Shown: positions 1-7,402 of the stretch, piece after piece
How positions within the stretch are numbered: the first letter of the stretch is position 1
Layout of the letters: every line of letters starts with the position of its first letter
Assembly: GCA_025964935.1 (NCBI GenBank)
Contig: JAOPXW010000324.1
Location: forward strand, 1-20,039
Direction of reading: 5' to 3'
DNA: 20,039 nt
Source: Friedmanniella sp.
Lineage (GTDB): Bacteria > Actinomycetota > Actinomycetes > Propionibacteriales > Propionibacteriaceae
Program-made: the position numbers and the translations under genes
Notes under the pieces: model-generated
What the model was told of the DNA's origin: nothing
Seen by the model: only the letters and a program-made list of their open reading frames with translations
Databases searched by the model: none

Positions 1-962
1 TTCCTGCTGTGCGGCTGCAGCGGTGGATCACCGACATCACCGCGGGGCTGACCGTCGCGGACGTGGACCGGGTGGTCATGGACGGGGACCTCGGCGGTGT
101 CGCCGCCCTGCCGAGCGGGCCGACCCCGGCCGTGGTGGGGGCGCTGGTCTTCATGATGACCGGCTTCGGGCTCGGCTGGGTCAACGCCGCCGCGGACTAC
201 TCCCGCTACCTGCCGCGCCGGACCCCGAGCCGGGGCGTGGTCGGCTGGACCACCCTGGGCTCCTCGTTGGCCCCGGTCGTGCTGCTGGTCTTCGGCCTGC
301 TGCTCGCCGGGTCCTCGCAGGAGCTGTTCGACGGGATCCAGAACGACCCGATCGGGGCTCTGACCACGCTGCTCCCGACCTGGTTCCTGGTCCCCTTCGC
401 CGTGGTGGCCGTGCTCGGCCTGGTCGGCGGGGCGGTGCTGGACATCTACTCCTCCGGGCTGGCCCTGCTCAGCGCCGGGGTGCGGATCCCGCGCTACGCC
501 GCCGCCGCCGTGGACGGCCTGCTGATGGTGGCAGGCTCGCTCTACGTGGTCTTCGCCGCTCCCGACTTCGTGACCCCGTTCCAAGGCTTCCTGATCACCC
601 TCGGCGTGCCGGTGGCGGCGTGGTGCGGGGTGATGCTGGCCGACGTCGCCCTGCGCCGCGGCGACTACGACGAGCCCGGCCTCTACGATCGCGCCGGCCG
701 CTACGGCGACGTCGCCTGGACCCCGGTCCTCCTGGTCGCGGTGGGCACCTTCCTGGGCTGGGGACTGGTCACCAACTCCCTGGCCGGCTGGCTCGGCTGG
801 CAGGGCTACCTGCTGGGGCCCCTCGGTGGGCGGGAGGGTGCCTGGGGGTACGCGAATCTGGGGGTGTTGGTCGCCCTGCTGGTCGGCTTCCTCGGCACCC
901 TGGCCCTCAGCCGCCGCCGGGTCCGCGCCCAGGAGTCGCTGCCGGCCGGGGCGTCGGCGTGA
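1..962 (+). CDS. NCS1-family purine/cytosine-type permease, 5'-truncated by window edge
   Basis: This is an integral membrane transporter, probably moving a nucleobase or related small N-heterocycle into the cell with a cation. The reading frame is open from the first bases of the window, so the true start lies upstream and only about 320 C-terminal residues are seen; full-length relatives have roughly 450-500. The motif AADYSRYLPRRTP is characteristic of the NCS1 (nucleobase:cation symporter-1) family. It is followed by several long hydrophobic segments, for example VVLLVFGLLLAG, LVPFAVVAVLGLVGGAVL and LGVLVALLVGFLGTLAL. The C-terminus ends in a short basic tail (SRRRVRAQES). The stop TGA overlaps the GTG start of the next gene, so the two are probably translated together. 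The family is secure. The substrate (cytosine, purine, hydantoin, allantoin or similar) cannot be read from this part. Confidence 0.88.
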   Translation, partial: PAVRLQRWITDITAGLTVADVDRVVMDGDLGGVAALPSGPTPAVVGALVFMMTGFGLGWVNAAADYSRYLPRRTPSRGVVGWTTLGSSLAPVVLLVFGLLLAGSSQELFDGIQNDPIGALTTLLPTWFLVPFAVVAVLGLVGGAVLDIYSSGLALLSAGVRIPRYAAAAVDGLLMVAGSLYVVFAAPDFVTPFQGFLITLGVPVAAWCGVMLADVALRRGDYDEPGLYDRAGRYGDVAWTPVLLVAVGTFLGWGLVTNSLAGWLGWQGYLLGPLGGREGAWGYANLGVLVALLVGFLGTLALSRRRVRAQESLPAGASA

Positions 963-1501
963 CCGCCTGGCTGGTGGCCGTCGACCTGCAGCACGTGTTC
1001 GGCGACCCGGACAGCCTCTGGGCGACTCCCGGCTTCGCGGACGCGGTCACCGGCACCCGCGCCCTGCTGCCGGCCTTCTCCGGCCGTACGGTGCACACCC
1101 GGTTCGTCGCCCCGGCCGAGCCGACGGGAGCGTGGGTGCCCTACTACGCGGACTGGCCGTTCGCCCTGGTGCCCGAGGACGACCCGCTGTACGCGCTCGT
1201 GCCCGGCCTGGCCGACCCGGCGGACCCGGTCGTCACCGCGACCACCTTCGGCAAGTGGGGGCCCGCCCTGGCCGCGGCGACCGGCGGGGCCGACACCCTG
1301 GTCCTCACCGGGGTGTCCACGGACTGCTGCGTGCTCTCCACGGCCCTGGCCGCCGCGGACGCGGGCGTGGCTGTCCGGGTGGTGGCCGACGCCTGCGCCG
1401 GGCTCACCCCGGCCGACCACCAGCGGGCCCTGGACGCCCTGGCCCTCTACGCCCCGCTGGTCCGCCTGACCACGGTGGCGGAGGTGCTGGCCGGCATCTG
1501 A
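959..1501 (+). CDS. Isochorismatase-like cysteine hydrolase
   Basis: This is a cytoplasmic hydrolase of the isochorismatase/nicotinamidase superfamily, 180 residues, a normal length for the family. The catalytic triad is visible: Asp9 (AVDLQHVF), Lys99 (TTFGKWG) and the nucleophile Cys124 in GVSTDCCVL. Family members hydrolyse amide or carbamoyl bonds, for example in nicotinamide, N-carbamoyl compounds or ureidoacrylate. The GTG start at 959 overlaps the permease stop as GTGA, and the conserved beta strand (AWLVAVDLQ) begins two residues later, so this start is well supported. Coupling to an NCS1 permease suggests that the enzyme acts on an imported nitrogen compound or its breakdown product; that is inference. 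A strong hairpin follows 17 bases after the stop, so the operon probably ends here. Confidence 0.9.
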   Translation: MTAWLVAVDLQHVFGDPDSLWATPGFADAVTGTRALLPAFSGRTVHTRFVAPAEPTGAWVPYYADWPFALVPEDDPLYALVPGLADPADPVVTATTFGKWGPALAAATGGADTLVLTGVSTDCCVLSTALAAADAGVAVRVVADACAGLTPADHQRALDALALYAPLVRLTTVAEVLAGI

Positions 1502-1517
1502 GCGAGACGACCCCGAC

Positions 1518-1549
1518 GCGCGGGCGGGGCGGATGGTCCCCGCCCGCGC
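1518..1549. terminator. Hairpin between convergent genes, likely bidirectional terminator
   Basis: A perfect 12-bp GC stem (1518-1529 pairs with 1538-1549) closes an 8-base loop. It lies between the cysteine hydrolase stop and the convergent GH3 stop. There is no T-run on either side, as is common for actinobacterial terminators. Confidence 0.6.
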
Positions 1550-1574
1550 CGCTGAGGTCGGCCCTGGACCGCAG

Positions 1575-3929
1575 TCAGGGCCGCGGGTCGACCCTCACCG
1601 GGGTGTCGAGGACCCGGTCCGGTCCGACGGTGCGCAGCGCACCGACCAGCTCGACCCCCACCGGCGGCAGGGGTGAGCCGCCGGCGTGGCCGACGGTGAA
1701 GGTGAGGTGGCCCGGTTCCACGATCCGGCGCAGATCCACCCCGGTGAACGCCGTCCGGTCGGCGTGCACGCTGAAGGTGACCCGGGCCGAGGCGCCCGCG
1801 GCCAGCGGCACCCGGGCGAAGCCGACGAGCTGGGTCACCGGGCGGGTCACGCTGGCCACCGGGTCCTGGAGGTAGAGCTGGACCACGTCGGTCCCGTCCC
1901 GGTCCCCGGTGTTGGTCACGGTGACCGCCACCTCGACCAGGCCGCCGGTGTCGATCTGCGCGTCGGAGACGGTCAGGTCGGTGTAGCCGAAGCTGGTGTA
2001 GGACAGGCCGTGCCCGAAGGCGTACGCCGGGGTCGGGTCCAGGTTGCTGACCCCGTGGCTGTTCTGGCCCAGCGGCGGGGCGAGGTAGGTGTGCGGCTGG
2101 CCGCCCGGGTGGGCCGGGACCTGCACGGGCAGCCGACCGGACGGGTTGACCCGCCCCGACAGCACGCCGGCGACGGCGCCGCCGCCCTCCTCCCCGGGGA
2201 AGAAGGCCTGCACGATCGCCTGCGCCCGGCCGGTGTAGGCGCCCAGGGCGTACGGCCGGCCCGACAGGGCGACCAGGACGACCGGGACCCCGGTCTCCAG
2301 GACGGCCTCCACCAGCGCCGCCTGGTGACCGGGCAGGGCCAGGTCCTCGGCGTCGCAGCCCTCGCCGGAGGTGCCGAGGCCGAACAGTCCGGCCAGGTCC
2401 CCGACCGCCAGGACGACGACGTCGCTGCGCCGGGCCAGCTCGACCGCGGCGGGCAGACCGGACCGGTCGCCGCCGGAGACCGCGCAGCCGGCGGCGTGGG
2501 TCACCTCGGCCTGCGGCAGCTCGGCCCGCAGGGCGGTCAGCACCGAGTCGGCCCGGATGCCCAGGTCGAAGCCGGGGTACTGCGGGATGACGTGGTTGGG
2601 GAAGGCGTAGCAGCCGAACAGGGACCGTACGTCGTCGGCGCACGGCCCGATCACGGCCACCCGGCGGGTCTCGGCGCTCAGCGGCAGCAGGCCCTCGGGG
2701 TTGTCGAGCAGGACGACACCGGCCTCGGCCAGCCGGCGGGCCAGGTCCCGGTTCGCCGCCGAGTCCAGGTCGACGGTGTCGTCGGCCGTGACGGTCCAGC
2801 CGGCGTCCAGCAGCCCCAGCTCGAGCTTCTGCCGGAGCAGCCGCTCCAGCGCCCGGTCGACCAGGCTCTCCGGCACCCGGCCGGACTCGACCTCGGCCAC
2901 CAGCGGCTCCGCGTAGCCCAGGGTGGTGGGCAGCTCGACGTCCAGACCGGCGGCCAGGGCCAGGGCCGCGGCCGCCCCCGGGTCGCCGGCGACGCGGTGC
3001 ATGCTCTCCAGGAACGCGATGGACCAGTAGTCCGAGACGACCGTCCCGGTGAAGCCCCACTGCTCGCGCAGCAGCTCGGTCAGCAGCCAGTGGCTGGCCG
3101 CCGCGGGCACGCCGTCGAGGTCGGAGTAGGAGTTCATCACGCTGCGAACGCCGGCCTCGCGGACGGCGTACTCGAAGGGCACCAGGATGACGTCGGCCAG
3201 CTCGCGTGGGCCGATGGAGACCGGGGCGTGGTTGCGGCCGGCCCGGGCGGCGGAGTAGCCGGCGAAGTGCTTCAGGGTGGCGATCACGCCCTGGCTCTGC
3301 AGCCCGCGGACGTAGCCGGCGCCGAGCCGGGCGACCAGGTACGGGTCCTCGCCGAGGGTCTCCTCGACGCGGCCCCAGCGGTAGTCGCGGACCACGTCCA
3401 GCACCGGGGACAGGCCCTGGTGGACCCCGACGGCGGCCATGTCGGCCCCGATCGCGGCGGCCATCTCCTGCACGAGGTCGGGGTCGAAGGTGGCCCCCCA
3501 GGCCAGCGCCGTGGGGTAGACGGTGGCCTGGTAGGCGGTGAACCCGGTCAGGCACTCCTCGTGGACGAGCGCGGGGATCCGGAGCCGGCTGCCCTCGAGC
3601 ACGGTCTGCTGCAGCTGACGCAGCCGCGCGACCCCCTCGGCGACCGTGACCGGTGCGGTCCCGAAGACCCGGGTCAGGTGCCCGATGCCCCAGCGGACCG
3701 ACTCGACGTAGTCCGCCGGCTGCCCGAGGATCTCCTGCATCGGGGCGACGTTGCCGGTCACCTCGGCCACCCCGGGCCAGACACTGGTCAGCTGGGCGAC
3801 CTTCTCCCGCAGCGTCAGCTCCGCCATCAGGGCGGCCAGCCGGGCGTCCGGGTCCAGACCGGCGTCCCGCCAGTCCGGCCCGGCCGGCTCGACGGTCGGG
3901 TCGGGGCGGGCACTGAGGTCGCTGGTCAT
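1575..3929 (-). CDS. Glycoside hydrolase family 3 (beta-xylosidase/beta-glucosidase type)
   Basis: This retaining exo-glycosidase has 784 residues and no signal peptide, so it should act in the cytoplasm on imported oligosaccharides or glycosides. The N-terminal GH3 barrel shows GEDPYL (193-198), LKHFAGYS (219-226) and GRNHAPVSIGPREL (231-244). The nucleophile Asp300 lies in GTVVSDYW. The second alpha/beta domain carries SGEGCDAEDLALPG, where Glu523 is the likely acid/base. A C-terminal fibronectin-III-like domain follows (GDRDGTDVVQLYLQDP and GFARVPL). The ATG at 3929 overlaps the stop of the upstream oxidoreductase as ATGA, and an AGGAG lies 6 bases upstream; an open frame extends further 5' but belongs to the shadow of the upstream gene. 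GH3 alone does not separate xylosidase from glucosidase activity. The neighbouring xylose isomerase and shared operator-like sites favour a beta-xyloside. Confidence 0.95.
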   Translation of the reverse strand: MTSDLSARPDPTVEPAGPDWRDAGLDPDARLAALMAELTLREKVAQLTSVWPGVAEVTGNVAPMQEILGQPADYVESVRWGIGHLTRVFGTAPVTVAEGVARLRQLQQTVLEGSRLRIPALVHEECLTGFTAYQATVYPTALAWGATFDPDLVQEMAAAIGADMAAVGVHQGLSPVLDVVRDYRWGRVEETLGEDPYLVARLGAGYVRGLQSQGVIATLKHFAGYSAARAGRNHAPVSIGPRELADVILVPFEYAVREAGVRSVMNSYSDLDGVPAAASHWLLTELLREQWGFTGTVVSDYWSIAFLESMHRVAGDPGAAAALALAAGLDVELPTTLGYAEPLVAEVESGRVPESLVDRALERLLRQKLELGLLDAGWTVTADDTVDLDSAANRDLARRLAEAGVVLLDNPEGLLPLSAETRRVAVIGPCADDVRSLFGCYAFPNHVIPQYPGFDLGIRADSVLTALRAELPQAEVTHAAGCAVSGGDRSGLPAAVELARRSDVVVLAVGDLAGLFGLGTSGEGCDAEDLALPGHQAALVEAVLETGVPVVLVALSGRPYALGAYTGRAQAIVQAFFPGEEGGGAVAGVLSGRVNPSGRLPVQVPAHPGGQPHTYLAPPLGQNSHGVSNLDPTPAYAFGHGLSYTSFGYTDLTVSDAQIDTGGLVEVAVTVTNTGDRDGTDVVQLYLQDPVASVTRPVTQLVGFARVPLAAGASARVTFSVHADRTAFTGVDLRRIVEPGHLTFTVGHAGGSPLPPVGVELVGALRTVGPDRVLDTPVRVDPRP

Positions 3930-5089
3930 CGGGACTCCTGTCCGCCGGTGGGGGCGAGGTCGAGATCCTGCAGGGGCACCGCGAGCGGCCGCTCGACGGT
4001 GCTGGTGACCTGGACGGTCCGGCCCTCGTGCGCGGAGCGCAGCAGGGACTCCATCACCTCCAGCACGTGGCAGGCGAGCTCCCCGCTGGCCCGTGGGGAC
4101 CGGCCGGGCGGCGTACGGCCCAGGTCGGCGATCCCGACCCCCCGGCCCGCGTCGCGGTAGCCGGCCGCGACCGGCAGCCCGGCCCATTCCGCTCCGCCCA
4201 GGGGGAAGTGGCTGACCTCGCCGCCGAAGTGGTTGGGGTCGGGGACGACCAGGGAGCCGGTCGTGCCGTGCACCTCGATCCGGGAGGCCCGGGTGGCGAC
4301 GGTGTCGAAGCTCATCACCAGGGTCGACAGCGCACCGGAGGCGTGCCGGAGCACTCCGGTGACGTGGGTGTCGGTGCTGACCGGCACGGTCTCGCCGGCC
4401 CGCGGCCCGGTCGCGATGGTCCGGGTGTCCCGGGCCCGGGAGGCGGCCCCGACGACCTCGGTCACCGGGCCGAGCAGCGTCACCAGCGCGGTGACGTAGT
4501 AGGGGCCCATGTCCAGCAGCGGTCCGCCGCCGGGGACGTAGTAGAAGTCCGGCTGGGGGTGCCAGCGCTCGTGACCCGGCACGGCCATCGTGGCGCTCGC
4601 GGCCAGTGGACGCCCGATCAGGCCGTCGTCGATCGCGGCCCGGGCCGTTTGCAGCCCCGTGCCCAACACGGTGTCGGGGGCACACCCCACGATCACCCCG
4701 GCCGCCTCGGCCGCGGCGAGGACGTCCGCGGCCTCCGCGAGGGTGGCGGCCAGCGGCTTCTCGCCGTAGACGTGCTTGCCGGCGGCGATCGCGGCCAGGG
4801 CGACCTCGGCGTGCGCGGCGGGGATGGTCAGGTTGAGGACGAGCTCGACCTCGGGGTCGGCGAGCAGCTCGGGAACCGACAGGGCCCGGACCCCGTCGCG
4901 ACCCTCCGCGACGGCCGCGGCCCGGGCGGGGTCGAGGTCGGCCACTGCGACCAGGGCGATGTCGGTCAGCCGGTCGAGGGTCAGGAGGTACTGGGCCAGG
5001 ATGGTCCCGCAGCCGACGACGCCGACCCGCAGCGGCGCCGTACGGGGCACCGGGCGGTCCGCGTCCGTCGCGGTCAGCGGCTCGCCCAC
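3926..5089 (-). CDS. Gfo/Idh/MocA-family NAD(P)-dependent oxidoreductase
   Basis: This is a predicted cytoplasmic sugar or polyol dehydrogenase, 387 residues. It has an N-terminal Rossmann fold with the dinucleotide loop GVVGCGTI (23-30), and the family's GEKPLA motif with catalytic Lys111. The C-terminal substrate domain includes GGGPLLDMGPYYVTAL; the Asp is kept and Tyr stands where many relatives have His. The GTG start at 5089 is chosen because GAGAGGGG lies about 6 bases upstream. This makes the gene overlap the ThuA-like stop by 16 bases. An alternative GTG at 5050 would not change the domain. The gene stops in a 4-base overlap with the GH3 start. ThuB-type members of this family oxidise the C3 hydroxyl of disaccharides, and the ThuA-like partner upstream makes a similar role plausible. 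The substrate itself is unproven. Confidence 0.93.
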   Translation of the reverse strand: MGEPLTATDADRPVPRTAPLRVGVVGCGTILAQYLLTLDRLTDIALVAVADLDPARAAAVAEGRDGVRALSVPELLADPEVELVLNLTIPAAHAEVALAAIAAGKHVYGEKPLAATLAEAADVLAAAEAAGVIVGCAPDTVLGTGLQTARAAIDDGLIGRPLAASATMAVPGHERWHPQPDFYYVPGGGPLLDMGPYYVTALVTLLGPVTEVVGAASRARDTRTIATGPRAGETVPVSTDTHVTGVLRHASGALSTLVMSFDTVATRASRIEVHGTTGSLVVPDPNHFGGEVSHFPLGGAEWAGLPVAAGYRDAGRGVGIADLGRTPPGRSPRASGELACHVLEVMESLLRSAHEGRTVQVTSTVERPLAVPLQDLDLAPTGGQESR

Positions 5090-5802
5090 AGCAGGCCCCT
5101 CTCGATCAGGGTGGTGACCTGCGGGACGCGGAGCACATCGAGGTTGTGGCCCGGGGTCGCCACGAAGATCCGACCCGCGCCCCACTGCCGGGTCCAGATC
5201 GCGGGCGAGGTGACCGGTCGGTGCCAGGGGTCCCACGGCCGGACGGCCTGGGTGGTGGTGGCGAGGACGTCGATGTAGTCGTCGGTGAGGACCCAGTACT
5301 GCTCGGTGACCAGGTCGAAGTCGCCGAGTCCGGCGGTGACCGGGTGCTCGGCCGCGGCCGGCAGCATCTCGATCCGGTAGGGCACGTAGTTGTCGGACTG
5401 CTCGCCGGTGCGCTCGTCGGGGTGTCGGCCCGGGTGGCACGCGAACTGGCCGCCGATCAGGTGCAGGTAGTCGCTGCTGTCGCGGTAGGAGTCGGCGATC
5501 CCACCGTGCCAGCCGGCCAGGCCGGTCCCAGCCTCGACGGCGGCCTGCAGACCCAGCAGCTGGTCCTTCTCGATCGTGGTCATGGTCATGCACTGCACGA
5601 TCAGGTCGACCCCGGCCATGGTGTCGGCGTCGGCGTACACGGAGGGGGAGTCCTCGACCTGGACGGCGAAGCCGTTCTCGCGCAGGAACGGGAGGAAGAG
5701 GTCGGTGGCCTCGACCGGCTGGTGCCCCTCCCAGCCGCCCCGGACCACCAGAGCTGTACGGTCCCGGTCCGGCGTGCGCGACTCGGTCTGGGGGGTGGTC
5801 AT
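5074..5802 (-). CDS. ThuA-like domain protein
   Basis: This is a 242-residue cytoplasmic protein of the ThuA-like family, which has a glutamine-amidotransferase-like flavodoxin fold and was first described in rhizobial trehalose utilisation. Visible family landmarks are the N-terminal strand TALVVRGGWEGHQP, the central GLAGWHGG and the following LIGGQFACHPG. The ATG at 5802 is chosen because GAGGAG lies about 7 bases upstream; an in-frame upstream start would add a basic, low-complexity stretch. It is the first gene of a three-gene leftward operon with the Gfo/Idh/MocA oxidoreductase and the GH3 enzyme. ThuA-like proteins commonly pair with Gfo-type dehydrogenases and are thought to act on keto-sugar or keto-glycoside intermediates, but their biochemistry is poorly defined. 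An operator-like site at 5867-5877 lies in its leader. Confidence 0.88.
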   Translation of the reverse strand: MTTPQTESRTPDRDRTALVVRGGWEGHQPVEATDLFLPFLRENGFAVQVEDSPSVYADADTMAGVDLIVQCMTMTTIEKDQLLGLQAAVEAGTGLAGWHGGIADSYRDSSDYLHLIGGQFACHPGRHPDERTGEQSDNYVPYRIEMLPAAAEHPVTAGLGDFDLVTEQYWVLTDDYIDVLATTTQAVRPWDPWHRPVTSPAIWTRQWGAGRIFVATPGHNLDVLRVPQVTTLIERGLLWASR

Positions 5803-5866
5803 CAGGTGGCTCCTCACGCCGGTGGCCGGCGGGCGACAGCGCCGGGGTCGTCGCCGGTGCAGGTTT

Positions 5867-5877
5867 CGCAAGTTTCC
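5867..5877 (-). promoter_or_regulatory. Operator-like site O1
   Basis: Read on the minus strand the site is GGAAACTTGCG, matching 9 of 11 positions of CGAAACTTTCG, the perfect palindrome upstream of the regulator gene. It overlaps a second palindromic arrangement, GTTTC-C-GAAAC at 5872-5882, and a further GTTTCG half-site sits at 5863-5868. It lies downstream of the candidate promoter and 65 bases before the ThuA start, a position suited to repression. Confidence 0.5.
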
Positions 5878-5911
5878 GAAACATATCGGACGCAGAGGGC
5901 GACAGTTCCGC

Positions 5912-5940
5912 AGTCTGCCTCACTCGCCGGAAGGGGTCAA
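5912..5940 (-). promoter_or_regulatory. Candidate promoter of the ThuA-Gfo-GH3 operon
   Basis: On the minus strand, TTGACC (5940-5935) is followed after 17 bases by CAGACT (5917-5912). The -35 is good and the -10 weak (A at position 2 and T at position 6 only). Transcription would start near 5905 and run through the operator-like site at 5867-5877 before the start codon at 5802. Confidence 0.4.
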
Positions 5941-6030
5941 GCCCCGCAGATGTGGGCTCGGCCGTCCTGTCTGAGCGCGGGCAGCAGGATGCTGAGCGGC
6001 CTGAGGGGGTTCCTGCGGTGTCCCACGATC

Positions 6031-6041
6031 CGAAAGATTCG
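6031..6041 (-). promoter_or_regulatory. Operator-like site O2
   Basis: Read on the minus strand the site is CGAATCTTTCG, 10 of 11 matches to CGAAACTTTCG. It overlaps the self-complementary TTCGCGAA at 6038-6045. It lies 24 bases past the stop of the LacI-family gene and about 90 bases upstream of the candidate ThuA promoter, so it could be an auxiliary operator or chance similarity. Confidence 0.38.
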
Positions 6042-6065
6042 CGAAACTGGGCCCGACCTCGCGGA

Positions 6066-7112
6066 CTACTGGGCCGGCTGGAGCGACGCCGTCGAACTGC
6101 GGACCACGAGCTCGGTGGCGAGCTCCACCCGGTGCGATTCCAGCGCCTCACCCGCCGCCAGCCGCAGGGCCGTCCGCAGCGCGACCGCGCCCATCTCCCG
6201 CAGCGGCTGGCGCACGGTGGTCAGCGGCGGGGACAGCAGGCTGGCCAGCTCGGTGTCGTCGAAGCCGACCACGCTGAGGTCCTGGGGCACCCGGAGGCCC
6301 CGGACCCGGGCTGCCTCGATCACCCCGGCGGCGAGCTCGTCGGTCGCGGCGAACACGGCGGTGGGGCGCTCGGGCAGATCGAGCAGCTCGGCGCCGCCCG
6401 CCACCCCGTCCTCGTAGTGCGACCCCCCGGCGCGGGCGTAGCCCTCCATCGCCGGGATGCCGGCCGCCTCGAGGGCCGCCCGGTAGCCGTGCAGCCGCGC
6501 CTGGTTGTAGGTGGAGGAGGGCTCGGCGCCCATGTAGCCGATCCGCCGGTGACCCAGGTCGAGCAGATGCTGCGTGGCGGCCAGACCGCCGGAGAAGTTC
6601 GTCGCCCCCACGCTGGTCACCTGCCGACGCGGCAGGTTGATGGGGTCGATGACGACCAGCGGCAGCCGGGCCCGGGAGAGACCGGTCAGGTCGCCCTGGT
6701 TCACGTCGTCCACCACGTCGATGACCGCCTGCCGCCCCGCGGTGACCAGCCGGCGCACCCAGCTCGCGGTCCCCTCGACCCCGGCGCTGCGCTGGTGCCG
6801 GGGTCGGACGCTGACGGCGACCGCCACCTCGGCCTCGGTGGCCGCCTGCAGGACTCCCTGCAGCACCTCGACCGAATAGCTGGACTGGCGGCCGTGGAAG
6901 ACGAGCTCGACGGTGGGCTGCTGGACCTGGGTCCGGCGTGTGGTGTCGGAGCGCCGCTCCACGTAGTCGTGTTCCTGCAGGAGGCTCTGGACCCGCGCGC
7001 GGGTCTCGGGTCCGACGTCGGCCCGACCGTTGAGGACCTTGGAGACCGTCGCCACCGAGACCCCGGCCGAGGCGGCGACGGTGGCCAGGGTGGCGGGGCT
7101 CTCGTCAGGCAC
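6066..7112 (-). CDS. LacI-family transcriptional regulator
   Basis: This is a 348-residue DNA-binding repressor with the usual LacI/GalR layout. The N-terminal helix-turn-helix is at residues 8-28 (ATLATVAASAGVSVATVSKV, followed by LNG). The rest is a periplasmic-binding-like effector domain, including LGHRRIGYMG, AVFAATDELAAGV and LSVVGFDDTELA. The start is the GTG at 7112, with GGGAGGGG about 5 bases upstream; the longer open frame 5' of it is basic, lacks family similarity and lies in the promoter region. The gene stands alone between two sugar-metabolism operons that carry matching palindromes, so it is very probably their local repressor, relieved by a sugar (xylose, a xyloside or a derivative by context). 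A perfect copy of the palindrome in its own upstream region suggests autoregulation. Confidence 0.96.
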   Translation of the reverse strand: MPDESPATLATVAASAGVSVATVSKVLNGRADVGPETRARVQSLLQEHDYVERRSDTTRRTQVQQPTVELVFHGRQSSYSVEVLQGVLQAATEAEVAVAVSVRPRHQRSAGVEGTASWVRRLVTAGRQAVIDVVDDVNQGDLTGLSRARLPLVVIDPINLPRRQVTSVGATNFSGGLAATQHLLDLGHRRIGYMGAEPSSTYNQARLHGYRAALEAAGIPAMEGYARAGGSHYEDGVAGGAELLDLPERPTAVFAATDELAAGVIEAARVRGLRVPQDLSVVGFDDTELASLLSPPLTTVRQPLREMGAVALRTALRLAAGEALESHRVELATELVVRSSTASLQPAQ

Positions 7113-7247
7113 CTGTACCCCTCCCGGGTCGCGCGTCGGCGGCCCTCGGCGTCGAGCCGCCGAGCAGAAGACCGAGACAATCGTACTGAAGCGGGCGGCC
7201 CGGTGCCGCGGCCGCGGGGAGCCCTTCGTACGCACGGGGGCCCATGT

Positions 7248-7258
7248 CGAAACTTTCG
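7248..7258. promoter_or_regulatory. Operator-like site O3, perfect palindrome
   Basis: CGAAACTTTCG is a perfect palindrome around a central base (CGAAA-C-TTTCG), typical in size and symmetry for LacI-family operators. It sits just downstream of the candidate regulator promoter at 7272-7300, near the expected transcription start, so it would support autorepression. Confidence 0.6.
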
Positions 7259-7271
7259 TAATCTCCTTCGC

Positions 7272-7300
7272 ACTGTAGCGCCTGGGGGGCACCCTGCCCA
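7272..7300 (-). promoter_or_regulatory. Candidate promoter of the LacI-family gene
   Basis: On the minus strand, TGGGCA (7300-7295) and TACAGT (7277-7272) are spaced by 17 bases. The -10 fits the TANNNT pattern and the -35 matches 4 of 6 consensus positions. Operator-like site O3 lies 14-24 bases downstream. Confidence 0.42.
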
Positions 7301-7373
7301 GGGTCCATCGACGGCAGAATCGGCGAACCGTCGACGGCGAGATGCGACTGGGTAACGAAAATGGCCGACACCC

Positions 7374-7402
7374 TTGACAGGGACATTTCCGAAACTTACG
7401 TT
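7374..7402 (+). promoter_or_regulatory. Promoter of the sugar transport/xylA operon
   Basis: A consensus -35 TTGACA (7374-7379), a 17-base spacer and TACGTT (7397-7402, TANNNT pattern) make a strong housekeeping-type promoter. Operator-like site O4 (7390-7400) covers the end of the spacer and the -10, so a bound repressor would block RNA polymerase. The leader would be about 100 bases. Confidence 0.68.
7390..7400 (+). promoter_or_regulatory. Operator-like site O4 overlapping the -10 box
   Basis: CGAAACTTACG matches CGAAACTTTCG at 10 of 11 positions and overlaps the -10 hexamer of the transport operon promoter. A second symmetry, TTTC-C-GAAA at 7386-7394, overlaps it and is shared with site O1. 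Confidence 0.6.

Noticed and set aside
1686..4160. A long plus-strand open frame opposite the GH3 and oxidoreductase genes
   Set aside because: Its product is repetitive and rich in Gly, Asp, Gln and Arg with no family motif. The opposite strand carries complete GH3 motifs and coupled start/stop overlaps. It is a GC-bias shadow.
3930..4685. 5' extension of the GH3 reading frame up to 4685
   Set aside because: The extra residues are Arg/Pro-rich and lie inside the oxidoreductase gene. The ATG at 3929 has an AGGAG and an ATGA overlap.
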